A stretch of 64,000 nucleotides of DNA from Pyrrhosoma nymphula. Its lineage: Eukaryota; Arthropoda; Insecta; Odonata; Coenagrionidae. Of this stretch, positions 31,885-43,469 are shown in pieces (position 1 is the stretch's first letter; every line of letters begins with the position of its first letter). The stretch spans positions 17,915,013 through 17,979,012 of the forward strand of contig OY754333.1 in the NCBI GenBank assembly GCA_963573305.1, given 5' to 3'. A program made the position numbers and the translations under genes. Below the pieces are notes generated by a model. It did no database searches. It saw only the letters and a list, made by a program, of their open reading frames with translations, and was not told the DNA's origin.

Positions 31885-34140
31885 TCATTAAGGTAATAAT
31901 AAATAAATAATAATTAAAACTTTTACTGTCGTAGACCCTTATCGGTATTTCAAACACCTTAGTACATTAATTATCATTCACACAAAATTAATTAAAAAAT
32001 ATAATAATGCTTATAAGAGAGTGTTTACACAAAATTTACATAATAATAATAAATGTACACACAAAAAATACAAGAAATGGTTTTCACAAAAAAATTAAAA
32101 TTGATCACAGTGTTCATTAACAATCATTTCCATTTCACTTTCTCCCTCGACATCTTTTCGTGATTATGGATTTAAATAATTTCCTTTTGAAGCAGGGTAC
32201 AGAATCACATGTTTTTATATCTGTTGGGAGAGTATTCCAATTTCTTGCTACAATGGCGATATAAGATTCATGGTAAATTTAAGTTTTGTGCTGTGGGATC
32301 TGTAGGTCTAAATGATGGGATCTTGTTAACCGGTTTTGGATGTTTTTTTTGAAAATAAAAGAGTTGAACAGGTTAGGAGGACATGTTGACTTGAAAATTT
32401 TGAAGGCGGAGAGAATAGATAAATAAAGCCGTCTTTCTCTAACTTTTAGCCATTTTAGTCTCTTGTATGAATCAGTAACATGATCCCACCGTTTCTGATC
32501 ACATACAAATCTCACTTTCTCTAACTGTCTTTCTCTAACTTTAAGCCATTTTAGTCTCTTGTATGAATCAGTAAAATGATCCCACCGTTTCTGATCACAT
32601 ACAAATCTCACAGTAGCATTCATAGTAATCTGGAGCTTATTATTTGTTTCTTCGTTAATATTGCTTAGTACACCGTAACACTAATCAAAATGTGGGGAAA
32701 TAATCGCATTTACGATTGTTTTTCGTAAGTTTGTAGGCAACTGGTTTTTGGATTTGTACAATTGGTGAAGAGTTTTATAGCTTTTACTCCTAATATTTAG
32801 GCAGTGTGCATTCCAATTTAAGTTTCTGTCCATTATTACAGATTTTTTACGTGTTCTTCATAGGGGACAGCTTTATTTTTGACTGTGATTGCTGGGTTGT
32901 GGTGAAAATTTATCTTAGATGTAAGGTTCCCTACTGCCGATAATAATAGCCTTAGTTTTATTTTCATTTAGTTTTAGGCCATTGGTCTCAGCCCATGCGT
33001 TAATATGGACAATATCAGAATTAAAACTAGCAGTAGTCTCTGTTAGGCTTTCTAGAGTTGAATGTTGGTAAATTTGGATGTCGTCTGCATATATAGAATA
33101 TATTGGAAGTGAATTACGAATCTCGGTAGGTCGTTAATGAACAAAGAGAATAGTAATGGACTGAGGACAGATCCTTGCACCATTCCAGTGTCCACGTTTA
33201 GCCAGTTAGATGTATCTCCGGTCTTTCCTATTACTGCTTGCATTCGCCCGGTAAGATATGATCGGAACCATTTGATTACATTGTCCGAAAAATTATACCC
33301 TTTTAACTTCTTTAATAGAAGAGCGTGATTCACGGAGTCGAATGCTTATGAAAAATGAAACAGAACAAGCACAGTAAGTTGTCTATTATCCATTGCTTGT
33401 CTGATGTCTTCAGTTAGGCGAAGCAGTATGGTTTGAGTACTATGTCCCTTCCTAAAACCTGATTGCCTTGGGTCGAGCAGATCTAGTTCGGTAATGTATG
33501 AGTAAATTTGGTCGAAAACTATTCGCTCGAGTATTTTTGCGGTGGAACATAGTATTGGTCTATAATCACTCAGATTGGAATGATTAGAACATTTAGGAAT
33601 TGATTTTAACAAGGTTCTTTTCCAAGTTGTTGTGTATATGCCTAGCTGTAAGGAGGGGTCAAAGATATTTAAAAGCACGGGTAATATCATTGGTAATGAT
33701 TTTTTTATAAAATCTATAGGGATTTCATCATAGCCCCTAGCATTTGAGATAATGTTTTTACACGCGTAAGTAACTTCTATAGGCTTCACGTGTGAAAATA
33801 AAATTGACTATCAAGATTAACTGTGTCATTAATAATGAGTGTTGGAGGAAGAATTGCATTTCTGCTAGTGGAAAAGTAATTGTTTAGAATATCTGGGTGA
33901 ATGTTCAATTTCTCATAATTGGGTTTTTTAATTATTCCTCTATTTCGTAAGTTTTTCCATGTATTTTTTGAAGTGGACTTTTTGAAAATAGCGTCTGATA
34001 GTAATTAGTTTTTGCTTCACGTATCTTATTCTTCGTGATATTTCTCATCGCCTTATATGAGGAAAACACTTCAGGGTTACCATACCTTCTATGCAATGCT
34101 CGAGCATTAATATACCAATTAAAGTAGTTTTAGGCGGAAG
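31885..34140 (-). pseudogene. 5'-truncated LINE with reverse transcriptase (Jockey/CR1-like)
   Basis: The largest element in the window. Read on the minus strand from about 34,140: a pre-RT basic region (YGNPEVFSSYKAMRNITKNK), then RT fingers with SIPKCSNHSNLSDYRPI, CSTAKILERIV and SGFRKGHSTQT (33,346-33,789). Motif A follows as LFHFS-stop-AFDSVNHALL, where the usual catalytic aspartate of 'LFDFSKAFD' is H and K is TAA. Motif B is GMVQGSVLSPLLFSLFINDL. A frameshift near 33,115-33,125 precedes motif C, YADDIQIY. The thumb and tail (INAWAETNGLKLNENKTK; YKRLKWLKVRER; WNTLPTDIK..CFKRKLFKSI) run to about 32,150. A 3' UTR ends in an ATTATTATTTATTTATTATT stretch near 31,885-31,915. No endonuclease domain is present. 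The order is that of Jockey-superfamily/CR1-L2 ORF2. It is dead. Confidence 0.9.
32431..32611 (-). repeat. 96-bp in-frame tandem duplication inside the LINE
   Basis: 32,431-32,515 and 32,527-32,611 match at 83 of 85 positions with a 96-bp period. Both copies read VRFVCDQKRWDH(V/F)TDSYKR and LKWLKVRER, so exactly 32 codons were duplicated without a frame change. Confidence 0.93.
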
Positions 34141-34254
34141 TAAGTAAATATCCTCTGAAATATTTCATATGCAGGTCCCTATCTACCTACATTATTGATT
34201 GTGAAAGTAGGCGAAGACATCTTGTATTATTAAGATGTTGTAGTGATAGGCACA

Positions 34255-34990
34255 CAGGTGATGGAAGTAAAATTGTTGTGTTCAAAGAAAATAGGATCAC
34301 CAACTGAAAAGTAACTGTAAATAGTCATGAGAAGAGTTGCTCTGTAATGGCGCAATGACAGATAGGTGAAAGAAAAGAGTCCTTCAAAACCTGATGTTAA
34401 ATGATATAAATATCAGGAGTTAAGGTCAAATAAAATTGCAAAACTTCCGGAAAATTCATTTTAACGACTGTTTATTATATATTTTAAGCCATACTATTTT
34501 CAAAAAAAGATTTAGAAAAATATTTTTATTATGTGACATCATTCATTATATCCCTGCGGAAGGATTTATAATATATTGGAAACTTTGGTGGAAGTTTTGC
34601 ATTTTATTTGACCTAAGCTCCTGATATTGTTATTAAATAACAAAACAGGTCAAGATATCAAATAACTTGTGCTAAAGTTGGTTGCTGAAGATCAAAAGGA
34701 CGGATGAGATCATAAACGAGGAAGTGTAAGATGAATTAGTAGAGGAGAAATGGTGCACTATCAGCAAACTCAGATGGATAAGGTACACTTTTTGGCTAAA
34801 CACATCTCAATAAAAATTAAAAGGAAAAGCCTCACGAGAAAGACCCGAGGAACCAAACAGGGGACGAACAATTTACGACGAATATGAAAAAAGATCTACT
34901 AGGACAAAGGAAAATAAGCTGGTGACAGGGTAAAATAGAGGACTTCAGTCAACTAATTCTTGGCTTGAATGACAAATGATTATAATGGTG
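34255..34990 (+). pseudogene. LINE family A, ORF2 C-terminus, interrupted by MITE
   Basis: The left part (34,255-34,410) begins with a block like GTTGTGTTCAAAGAAAATAG that matches TGTTCAAAGAAGAT(A/C)GGA in the copies at 19.5 and 27.65 kb. The right part (34,627-34,990) encodes SWLLKIKRTDEIINEEV, a stop, DELVEEKWCTISKLRWIRYT and ends with an F-S-Q-L-I-L-G-L-N-D tail, the same tail as the 19.0 and 29.9 kb copies. Between them lies the TIR element at 34,413-34,624, so the MITE inserted after the LINE. Confidence 0.72.
34411..34626. mobile_element. 212-bp MITE with TIRs and TA target duplication
   Basis: Terminal inverted repeats of about 36 bp begin TCAGGAGTTAAGGTCAAATA (34,413) on the left and, reversed, TCAGGAGCTTAGGTCAAATA (ending 34,624) on the right, each continuing AAAAT(T)GCAAAACTTCC. 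Differences are two substitutions and one indel. TA occurs immediately outside both ends (34,411-34,412 and 34,625-34,626), the duplication used by Tc1/mariner-type transposases (family knowledge). There is no coding capacity: the frame 34436-34624 lies wholly within it and runs through the right TIR. Superfamily is inferred only from TA. Confidence 0.82.
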
Positions 34991-34999
34991 TTGATGAGA

Positions 35000-37180
35000 A
35001 GGAATTTTTAAGTTTGTTGGATTTCCAATCAGTTTTTATTATAACATTTTTATACCGCCCCAAAATCCATTTCCATATCTAAAAAAATGTTACTTTTTTT
35101 AGATGTAGTTCTTCAGCAGACCTATGAGTAATTGAAACAGTGTAAGATAAATGAGCTCATGCCTAACTGACCTAAAACTAAGAATGTAGGTTAAAAAATA
35201 CGGTGTCTCATTCGGTGAGGTCGACAGTCCAGCTCGACAGTACTTGTACTTCTGGAGATGGAAAGAAGAAAGGAAAATGACAAAGGATGGTTTCTGTGAG
35301 GCTAAATGAGAAGAGTCACTGTGAAACTGGGTAATTTCTACTCTCCCTAAACGTGCGTGCTAATTATATCTTCGGGAAGCACAATTAGGTAAAGTATATT
35401 ACCTTTACTTGTGCAAAATTTCTGACTTAATTAAATGAATTTCGTGCCACGGCCGTGGGACGCATTGCAACGGACGTGTCGGAAATGGAGTCCCGTTTCA
35501 TTTAATTATAACGCGGATCGCCTCACTATTATTTAATTTTTAATTTTTTATTACTCCACCTACAGTCCATCAACATTACTGCAATATTTTTTGACTCGTG
35601 GCTGGAAGAAAAATACACGCTCAAATTGACATATCCCCGCTGATTGATATGTGTTCATCTCGATGGTAGATCACCTTCTTAGCAAGCGAAGTTTCATGAG
35701 TTCGAATATTTTGTACATGCATGTTTAGTTTTTATCCCAAGCGTTAATTATGAAAGAGACACAAATATATCGTGAGCCAAACATATTAAGCTCCGAAGGT
35801 GATATCAGGTGATATAGGTATTTAGTGAGACACATTTACAGTTCCCATTTCAATTGTGTTCCGATTGCTGCGTAAATAAAATTTCCTAATCTACAAGAAA
35901 GCATAATTAACGTTACTTTGTTGTTTCGGCTGAAGTATAATAGTTTATATATTATATAGTTCTGACACATGAAAATCAGTAAAATTTATTGGAATTATCA
36001 AAATTTTGGAGAGCTTTGTTGCCGAAGCGGCAGCAAAATGTGACACCACAACTTAGTGTGATATTTGAGGGAATTTCGGTGGCATAAGTACCATTAAATT
36101 CGTATTTTTCGCTGCATACTAGATTCAATTTAATTTTTTTCTGTCTGTAACAACTATTCTGAGCTTAATGTAAAATTGTTCAAAAGCTTCTTGAAAATGA
36201 TGGTTAACCGTAAAAACCATGGTCGAAGAGTTAAAGTAAAGTGTGGATAAATTGCGGTAACAAGTGCTTCTTTTGTTTTATATTTCTATTTATATTTTGA
36301 TATAGAACTTGTATTCAATGAGCTAAACACTTGAAAATACCTTCTAACTAGTTGGATATTATTTTTCCGGTAGTATTTGAAGCTTTCAAAACGTCCAAAC
36401 CGGACGTCAGACATTTAAAATGTTATTTCTAAATGCACAATGGAGAGGATGATTTTCATTTTCATGATAAAACACCATGCAAAGATACATCATTTTTAGT
36501 TTTACAGGATTCAATTACCTGTATCATTTAAATTAGAACTTGGATATTTATTATTTGGATCTAAATAAAATGTTAAGCGTGCATGCTCTTTTCTTATATG
36601 CAGGTATTTTAGATGCTGATTATACAATAAAATAATGCAGCATACAGAGGTATATATTGTGTGCAAGTGATGAGTGTGGTTTATTTAGTTAATAGTAGTT
36701 TATATTACCATTAGGCCATAAACTCTAGATACTTTTGTTGGTTAAGGAGAATAATTAGTTTTTACTTGTTTGTGTAAAGTTTTAGATGGACACTATAATG
36801 ACGGTGATTTTTTTTTTGTTGTGTATTATATGTTAACTGTTAGCGGTAATTAGACCTTTCCTCTTCAAGAGGGTGGTCACGGCGGATTTTAAAGTGCTTG
36901 GTCCCCTTATCCTCCTACACCATGCACCTCTTCTCACACCTTCCACCCCCCCTTGCAACTCCCCCTCACACCCCTAAAAAACCCTCTAAACACTCCACCC
37001 CTTCCCCCCAGCCGTCGGAGTCGCCTAGCAGTCTTCCGAGAAACCCATAGACTCTTTGGTACTCATTTTTAAACTTAACGGAAATCCTCTCCCATCCACC
37101 TTCCCCACCCACCACCCTCTCCTTTCCTCAGCATAAGCCCAGGCTACAGGTATATTCTCACCCAACCTACCGCTAAATGC
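35000..37180. other. No gene; possible conserved non-coding patch
   Basis: Mostly AT-rich. About 35,400-35,560 stands out: homeodomain-type TTAATTAAATGA and TTTAATTATAA flank GC-rich CACGGCCGTGGG and AACGGACGTGTCGG, a texture seen in conserved enhancers. No coding sequence is recognisable. C-rich sequence occupies about 36,880-37,020. Confidence 0.4.
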
Positions 37181-37181
37181 A

Positions 37182-37240
37182 CATGAGTATGCCACAGTGT
37201 GGTGAAACGCGCGTCGTGCCAGCGTAATAAAGTTTTGTGG
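37182..37240 (+). ncRNA. Degenerate hammerhead-like/retroelement end motif
   Basis: CATGAGTAT (37,182-37,190), then a CCAC/GTGG stem (37,192-37,195 with 37,199-37,202), then TGAAACGCGCGTCGTG and AATAAAGTTTTGTGGAAATA. The layout follows CUGANGA-stem-GAAACG, but the first box has several changes. Best read as a decayed relative of the motifs at 2.87, 25.79 and 48.19 kb. Confidence 0.3.
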
Positions 37241-37244
37241 AAAT

Positions 37245-40200
37245 AACAAAGGGGGTTTTCTCATCGTGGAATACAGGGTTAATTGGAAAACTGCAGAGGC
37301 ATTGCGAACACCCCAATGGAAGTAGGTCAGTTTGGGAAATGCCTGGGATTGGGCTTTCGTTACCTTGACAAACTTTACTCTGAGAGCAAAGGGTTTAAAT
37401 ATCAAGAGAACAATTAAACCTATTGATTAGCAGACCTTGTTTTATTCGCTTGAGGGCCGTCGAGAGATTTTTTTTCTTGGCTACATGAAGAGCACAATCA
37501 TACTATATCAAGTCTTTGCAAATCAAATACAATCTTCAAAGCAAATAATGACTACATGCCTTCATTAGTCCTAGCAAGAAGTCAAGGAGACGAATTTCTC
37601 GTTAAATCTACTCAACTAATTATGTACTATAATGAAGCTAAATAATTTTATATTCTGTTTAGTACCACACTGTGATATTTTCAACTATTTATATGTACTG
37701 TTTTTGATACTGCTGCACTATGAATTCGCTGTATTGGGGAATTATTATTCATGCTATTATTAGGTACTTGAAATAAGAGTATTTAACAGAAACCTGTAGC
37801 CCAGATCTACATGCCTGTTCAAAACACTTGGAAACGAAGTCCCATGAATCTTTTTTAGGAGAATTGAGTAGAAAATTCGGTAGGCAGGTTTATTCTGATA
37901 CATTGTAATTGAGAGCATTTTATTAGAGATAGAGGAAGCTTCGTCTTATTACATTTAATTAACGAAACAAGCTTAATTGACAAAAATTTTATAAGTGCCT
38001 ACATTAATCAGCAATGACTCCCGAATAAGAGTGCATGGAATTCTCAAAAATAAAATAGAACGCAGGTCTGTGCACTACATAGATATTCTAAATGTTAATT
38101 TTGTTTTTAGTAAATTTTAGTGTTAAATTAGACAATATATGGATATTTTTCTAATATTAATAAATAATAATTTTCTTAATCTTTTCTATTCCTCTTCTTA
38201 CTGAGAAAATGTCGGTAACTAGTGGGTTGATATACCTAAGGGAAAAAAATCAATTAAGCTTACTTAATGTAGCATGCTAAAGTGGCATACATTTAAAAGT
38301 TCATTTCCATGCATGTATACAGTTGTGGGCGTACTATGCAGGCCCTTTCCTTGAAATTTACTTTTCATATTTCACTAATAAACTAGTTTGCTATTATCGG
38401 AGGCCCCTTTCTCTAAAGATATTTATTAGCAATGTGTCCTATACATTTTCAGGACACTCACACCGCAAAATAAAGTTTCCCTTCATTAATTAACCTTCTT
38501 GTTTCTTAATTATTTTTCCGACTGAAGTCAGAGACGTCACCATTTTCCCCTTAATTTTTTATTTAATCCCTCTTTACGTAAACAACACTCGCCTGGCCGA
38601 GTCGGGCATCGAGACGCCGGCCGATATGAAGCTTTTAGCCCGATGGAAAACGAGCGTCAAATTTGCCGGGAAAGCACTTCATCTTACTTCTTCACACCTT
38701 CCAATGGTAAAATTCATTATTTATTTTAATCTAGAACGATTCAATAGACGATTCCGCGTCTTCCGATATTGAAATATAAATAATTTTTTCTAATGGAATT
38801 TATACTCTGGATTCAGTCAATGCCGTGTATTTTAAATTATCAATGCAAACATCTCAAGGTTCAAATATAAAAAAATATTATTTCTTAACCTCCTGTTTCT
38901 CTCTATAGATTTGTATTTTTTTCTCACAGGAGGAGTCCCCAACTTTTTCACTTTTTTATATTCTTGTTCCGTACTCTCCCAGTTATCCCCCTCACCAATT
39001 CTTCCGACCTCCCTATACCCTTTTTGGCCCCACAGCTCCCGAAACCTTGCCCCACTCTATGCAGTTCTCTCTTTCTTTCCCACTCCCCATACTCCCTCCC
39101 CCGCACTCTTTTCCATCTCATCTCTTTATTCATCTTTGCTTAAACTCATTCCGCTCAGTTTGGTGGAGAAAATTGTCTCTGGACTCTTTTCCCCTTCCTT
39201 GTTCCACCGTGCGTCGTCGGTCGACTCTGGGATTCCGTTCTCTTTGAGCTTGGTCCCCTCTTTTCCTCCCATCCTTACCGGGGTCTCTTGAACCAGAGAG
39301 GGAGAGAAGAGGACCCCCAAACCTTCCGCCAGCCACCAAAAACCCCACACCACTGCCCTTGGCCCTGCCCCCAACCCACTCTCCAGTCCTTAAGCTCAAA
39401 TTTACATCCGCGGTTACTCCGTCCCTCCTCTATCCTTTTATGTAGGGTCACCTAACCTTTTCCCTTGTCCGCCCTCCTCCTTCTCCAGCTCTTCTCTTTT
39501 CGCCCTTTTGACTCCCAAGCTTGTCTCCTACCAATTTTCTTTGACACAGTAATATTGCCCGTCCTGTGGAAAATCTATCGTCCCCCAAGTTATTAAGTTA
39601 TCATTCTAGGATGCCAATGCGTTTCTGCTGGCAAGGTTATTTTCTGAGAGCCACATATCCTGCGAGTTGAGAAGGCTCAAGCAGAGTTAAACAATATTTT
39701 GACTCGCTTTATGTTCAACGCTAACGTTTTAAAACATTTCCTGCTATCCGTAATATTCAGGCTTAAAAGAGTGTAAATGGTTGAAGTAGTTTTATACATG
39801 TACTGAGTTATTTCTCGTGTAGAAAATGTGTTTTTACCCATATATTTTGCTAACACTAGTTTCACGAAGTGACTTTGATGTAGGACCGCTATCTTTGTTT
39901 CATTATCCAAAATAAGCCAATCATAGTGGTTTTTCTTTTTTGTTGCTTAGATGCTTCACACCTTCCTTAGCTAGCTACTAATTCATTAAATAAGTGAAAT
40001 TAAAACAATGACAATTTTCTCCACAAATGATAGATGTGTCTGGGATAGATGGAGATCATTTGGTATTGAAGAAAAAGTGGGGAAGACATAGTGGTGGCAT
40101 TTGCCTAAACTGTGACGGAGTACCAATTTCCAAAATACTGGGAATCCTACGTGGACCTCCGGACCAGTTGAACACCCATGAATAAGCGAATGGCATGATT

Positions 40201-40255
40201 TATAAATGCATAACATACCTACATTTTTCAAGCTAAGATGTTCAAGAAAATCAAG
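37245..40255. other. No gene; one pyrimidine-rich block
   Basis: AT-rich DNA with a strongly pyrimidine-rich block at about 38,900-39,540 that generates the opposing frames 38911-39291, 39126-39374 and 39130-39399. About 38,510-38,690 has mixed AT/GC texture and could be a conserved non-coding element. Confidence 0.45.
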
Positions 40256-40261
40256 CCAATG

Positions 40262-40312
40262 CGGTGACCAGAGTACTAGCTTTTCATAACGAGGTTTTGG
40301 GTTCGAGGGTCT
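40262..40312 (+). mobile_element. Possible tRNA-like SINE trace
   Basis: GGTGACCAGAGTACTAGCTT, then GAGGTTTTGGGTTCGAGGG, resembles an A-box region followed by a B box (GGTTCGA retained). It is single copy in this window and the body is not recognisable. Confidence 0.28.
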
Positions 40313-40319
40313 AAGCAAG

Positions 40320-41417
40320 GAATGAAGTCATTTTGCGTGATCCATATCTCAGTTTTTACGATGATCACAGGTATATGATGTATGCAATATGTTGTATCTC
40401 GCAAAGTGTTGATATATAGATGATTGCCATTTATTCTTCTCTTTCATTACTCTTATAACGTTGGAAGTCTCTACAGTGAGTTTTGCGTGTCTTTATGATG
40501 TGCATATTCAACCTGAGCGTGTCAAAATCTCGCATACATTATGTAACTGTGCACTCAATACTGCCCTTTTATTACAATAAAACACATTCTGATTTTGAAA
40601 ATCATGCTGTTTGGCAGTGAGTGGCTCCACAGAGCGTGTCAATCATTAAGAGTGGACTAGTACCAATGCCGGGTTTCTTTCTACCCTTCCTCAACCCCCT
40701 ACACTCAAAATATTTTTCATACGAACCTTCCCAGAAAAGGGTGCGAATGAATTTAGTTGCAACCCCGAATAACAAACCTACCAACAAAGTTGAATGGAAT
40801 CGACCATATATCTTTCCCTGAATCATGCTTTCCTCTTTTACAGCGGAAAATGCGAGAAGCGTTTTTCGAAATCCAGAATAAAGCGTGAAATGTCCCAGGA
40901 GACGAGCGAGCATGCAAGAACTATTATGTCTACTTATCGAATTTTGCGGGAAAAATACCCAGAAATGATAAAGCACTCACATGCTCCGGGAGAAGATTAA
41001 ATGAAAACTTTCGGTCCCTTCCACAACTTCTCACTTCAATTTCTCATCATATTTTCCCTCTGTTATATCTTCCCGATCCCCAACTCCTTTCATTCTCCTC
41101 TCCAAAATCCCTCCTTGGCGCTGTAATAACTCTTTTCGGCTTCCGCGGCCGTAACCTCTCTTACTCGAGCGTCCCCTAAACCCTCACTGCTAGTATTCAA
41201 GGACCCGACCTCTTTCTTCTTCCTCTCTCTCTCTCTTGGCAATCCTCACTCTTTCACTCAGAAAGAGTGAGGACTCCAGGAAAATACATCTAGATTTTTC
41301 CCTGAAAACAACTTTCTGTGCGTATTGCAGGGTTTAAATGATTTCTTATACCGAACACGAATTGATTGACATACATGGTATACAATTAAATGAGTAAGTT
41401 CTGGAAGTAACCTCATT
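40320..41417. other. No gene seen; CT-rich from about 41,030
   Basis: Opposing frames at 40602-40976 and 40621-41000 carry no domain. A pyrimidine-rich stretch at about 41,030-41,240 ends in a perfect hairpin. Confidence 0.45.
41243..41273. repeat. Perfect 13-bp hairpin
   Basis: TCCTCACTCTTTC (41,243-41,255), loop ACTCA, GAAAGAGTGAGGA (41,261-41,273). Confidence 0.95.
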
Positions 41418-41535
41418 ACGGCGGAATTACGATTGACTATTCCTGACATGACGGAAAATATACGGTTGCGCTCAGTTTTTCGTCGTCTTCCCGTCTATAA
41501 GGAGCGCATTACGATTGACGGGAGTGTCAGCGCCC
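41418..41535 (+). repeat. Dispersed repeat, copy 1 (TTACGATTGAC type)
   Basis: GAGCGCATTACGATTGACGG at 41,502 and following bases match 62,653-62,683 at 27 of 31 positions. The 5' part (41,418-41,470: CGGCGGAATTACGATTGAC, TGACATGACGGAAAA, ACGGTTGCG) matches the reverse complement of about 63,035-63,085. TTACGATTGAC itself occurs twice, 83 bases apart. The family is not recognised. Confidence 0.6.
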
Positions 41536-41539
41536 ATTA

Positions 41540-43140
41540 TTGACTGTTTTTGCAAACGCTGTTCTCATCGGTTGCGAAATAGCTATTCATTATTTTAATT
41601 GACTCCAGAAGGCAGTTCGTCACCTGAAATTTTTGTAAGCAGAAAATATTTCTTTATATTATTTTTACGATTTCGTTTAACCCTACCCCCCTCCCCCCTT
41701 CCCTATCAATGACTCAGGTTCGTCAAATGGTGCAGCATCACCACCCAACGCGGCAAAAGGCCAACCCAGGACAAGAGCAAATAAATCGGGCAAATAAATA
41801 TTCATACTTAACGAAACACTTACTTTCCTGGCTTCGGTCAGAGGAAGACCCTTTTGGTTGCTCACGAAGTTGCCGAGTCTCCCTCCTTGAAAACACTGGC
41901 TCATTATTGTCAACGTCGCAATCACAATGCACTTTACTTCGCAGGGGCCAGGTATTATATGACTAGTAGATTTTGAACATCAGTTGTCAAAATATTTATT
42001 GATTCCTTTCACGATATCATATTTTAATCAAAACCTCATGTGATGAGGTATGATATGGATGAGCTCAATTCGATATTACGGGTGACGTGAACATAGTGAT
42101 TATATGTGAAAAACAAACAAGAATGAAATTAATAACAAGGACAATAACAATTTAAACAATTTATCTTTGAGATTTTTTGATATTTCTTTCTGATGACACT
42201 CGTGCACGGTTAATGAGTCACTTTAGAATTTATCGATGAGTTTTGTACGTAAGATATATGAAGGGACATATTTAACGATGACAATGTCAGTTCACTAAGG
42301 TTGAAACGGAGGATGAATTTGACAAGCGATGAGGGACTTTCACTTTCAGGGCCAACCATGTACGCTAATGAGCGTCGCTACAGATCGTGAGGTAAGGCAG
42401 GAATCGGGTGATGACCGGCGTATTTGCCCTTATATTTATTGTGAGAGTCCTTCCAATTAGTTTCACGTGCCTGTGTTTTTAAAACTACATTTATATATAA
42501 TAGTTTTTGTTTTAAAATTCGCCGAGTGCGTTTTCTCAGAAAATAGTATGCATACTTATAGACTTAAAACACATAAAAAGGTCACAAATACACTTAGGAT
42601 GTTTCGACGGTCAAGCTGTTTTCGTCGGCGGGAGAAGAATGGCTGAAGTTCGTACTCTGTTCCCCTGAGGAGGAAAAAGAGAAGAGGTGGGTGGGGAGTG
42701 CGAATGGGTAGTGGTGGGAAGGGGAGCAGAGCATGAGCTAACCTAACGAAAGGTAACGGAGGTTTCAAATTTTACGTCCTTAATGGACACTGTTGTGAGG
42801 ATGCGGATACTTCGAACAAGTTGGGAGTTTAGAAACTGATGGGTAAAGGAAGATGGTGGAGTGTATGGATAGGTGCTTGGAGAGAACGAGTTAGGTGGGG
42901 CCTGGCATCCTCCATACCCTGGCCCACCTCCTCTTGCATATCCCCCTCCTTGGCCTTAGCAGCTGATTAGCATTCATTCCGCTCTCTCAAATCCTTTCGC
43001 GGCGAGAGGTCTTCCGAAAAATAAGAGAAAGCGAAATTCAAACGTCGCTCCCACACGTGCAGTCAAGTCTTCTCTCGCCAGATCTTAACGTGCTCTCCAA
43101 CCCTAATCTGGGTAAGCGAATTCGCCCACGTATCCGAGAA
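41540..43140. other. No gene; GA-rich block
   Basis: About 42,600-42,910 is purine-rich on the plus strand; the frame 42556-42768 lies in it. Opposing frames 41683-41966 have no domain. Confidence 0.45.
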
Positions 43141-43144
43141 GCAT

Positions 43145-43465
43145 GGATACCCATCACGCGATTCCCTTTCTGGGTAGAAGCAATCAAAGAACTTAGTAAA
43201 ACCTACTGCTACTGTTCGGCCTAAAAATCTGGCTCTCTTTTAATAATATCTTCCATGATGCTATATCCTTACATAACTCTTTCCCTTCGATTACAGTCCT
43301 GAATTACCTCATACACACCGTCCTATTCTTTAGACTCATTATATTTCTCCTTTTTAGAGTTTCTTAACTCAAATTGACTGCGAAATTAGTGCATTCTTTG
43401 ATGACACTCTCATCTCTAACCTAATCCATTCTTCTCTTGCCACAAACACTTCTCAGCTTCCCTAT
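43145..43465 (-). pseudogene. LINE family B, ORF2 C-terminus
   Basis: The reverse complement reads ETLKRRNIMSLKNRTVCMR, a stop, then ELCKDIASWKILLKESQIFR and PNSSS, ending in a P-R-K-G block. It aligns without reordering to ETLKRKNIRSLKNMRASMKQ..VCRHRVLWRKLIYESQVYRPN..PTPKGN at 4.6-4.9 kb. At least three stops interrupt the copy. As in the others, nothing upstream of the tail survives. Confidence 0.66.
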
Positions 43466-43469
43466 TCCC

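Noticed and set aside
15968..38660. CGGCCGAGTTGG (15,974) and TGGCCGAGTCGG (38,595) as tRNA-Leu/Ser-like A boxes
   Set aside because: No B box at the right distance and no shared sequence beyond the short motif.
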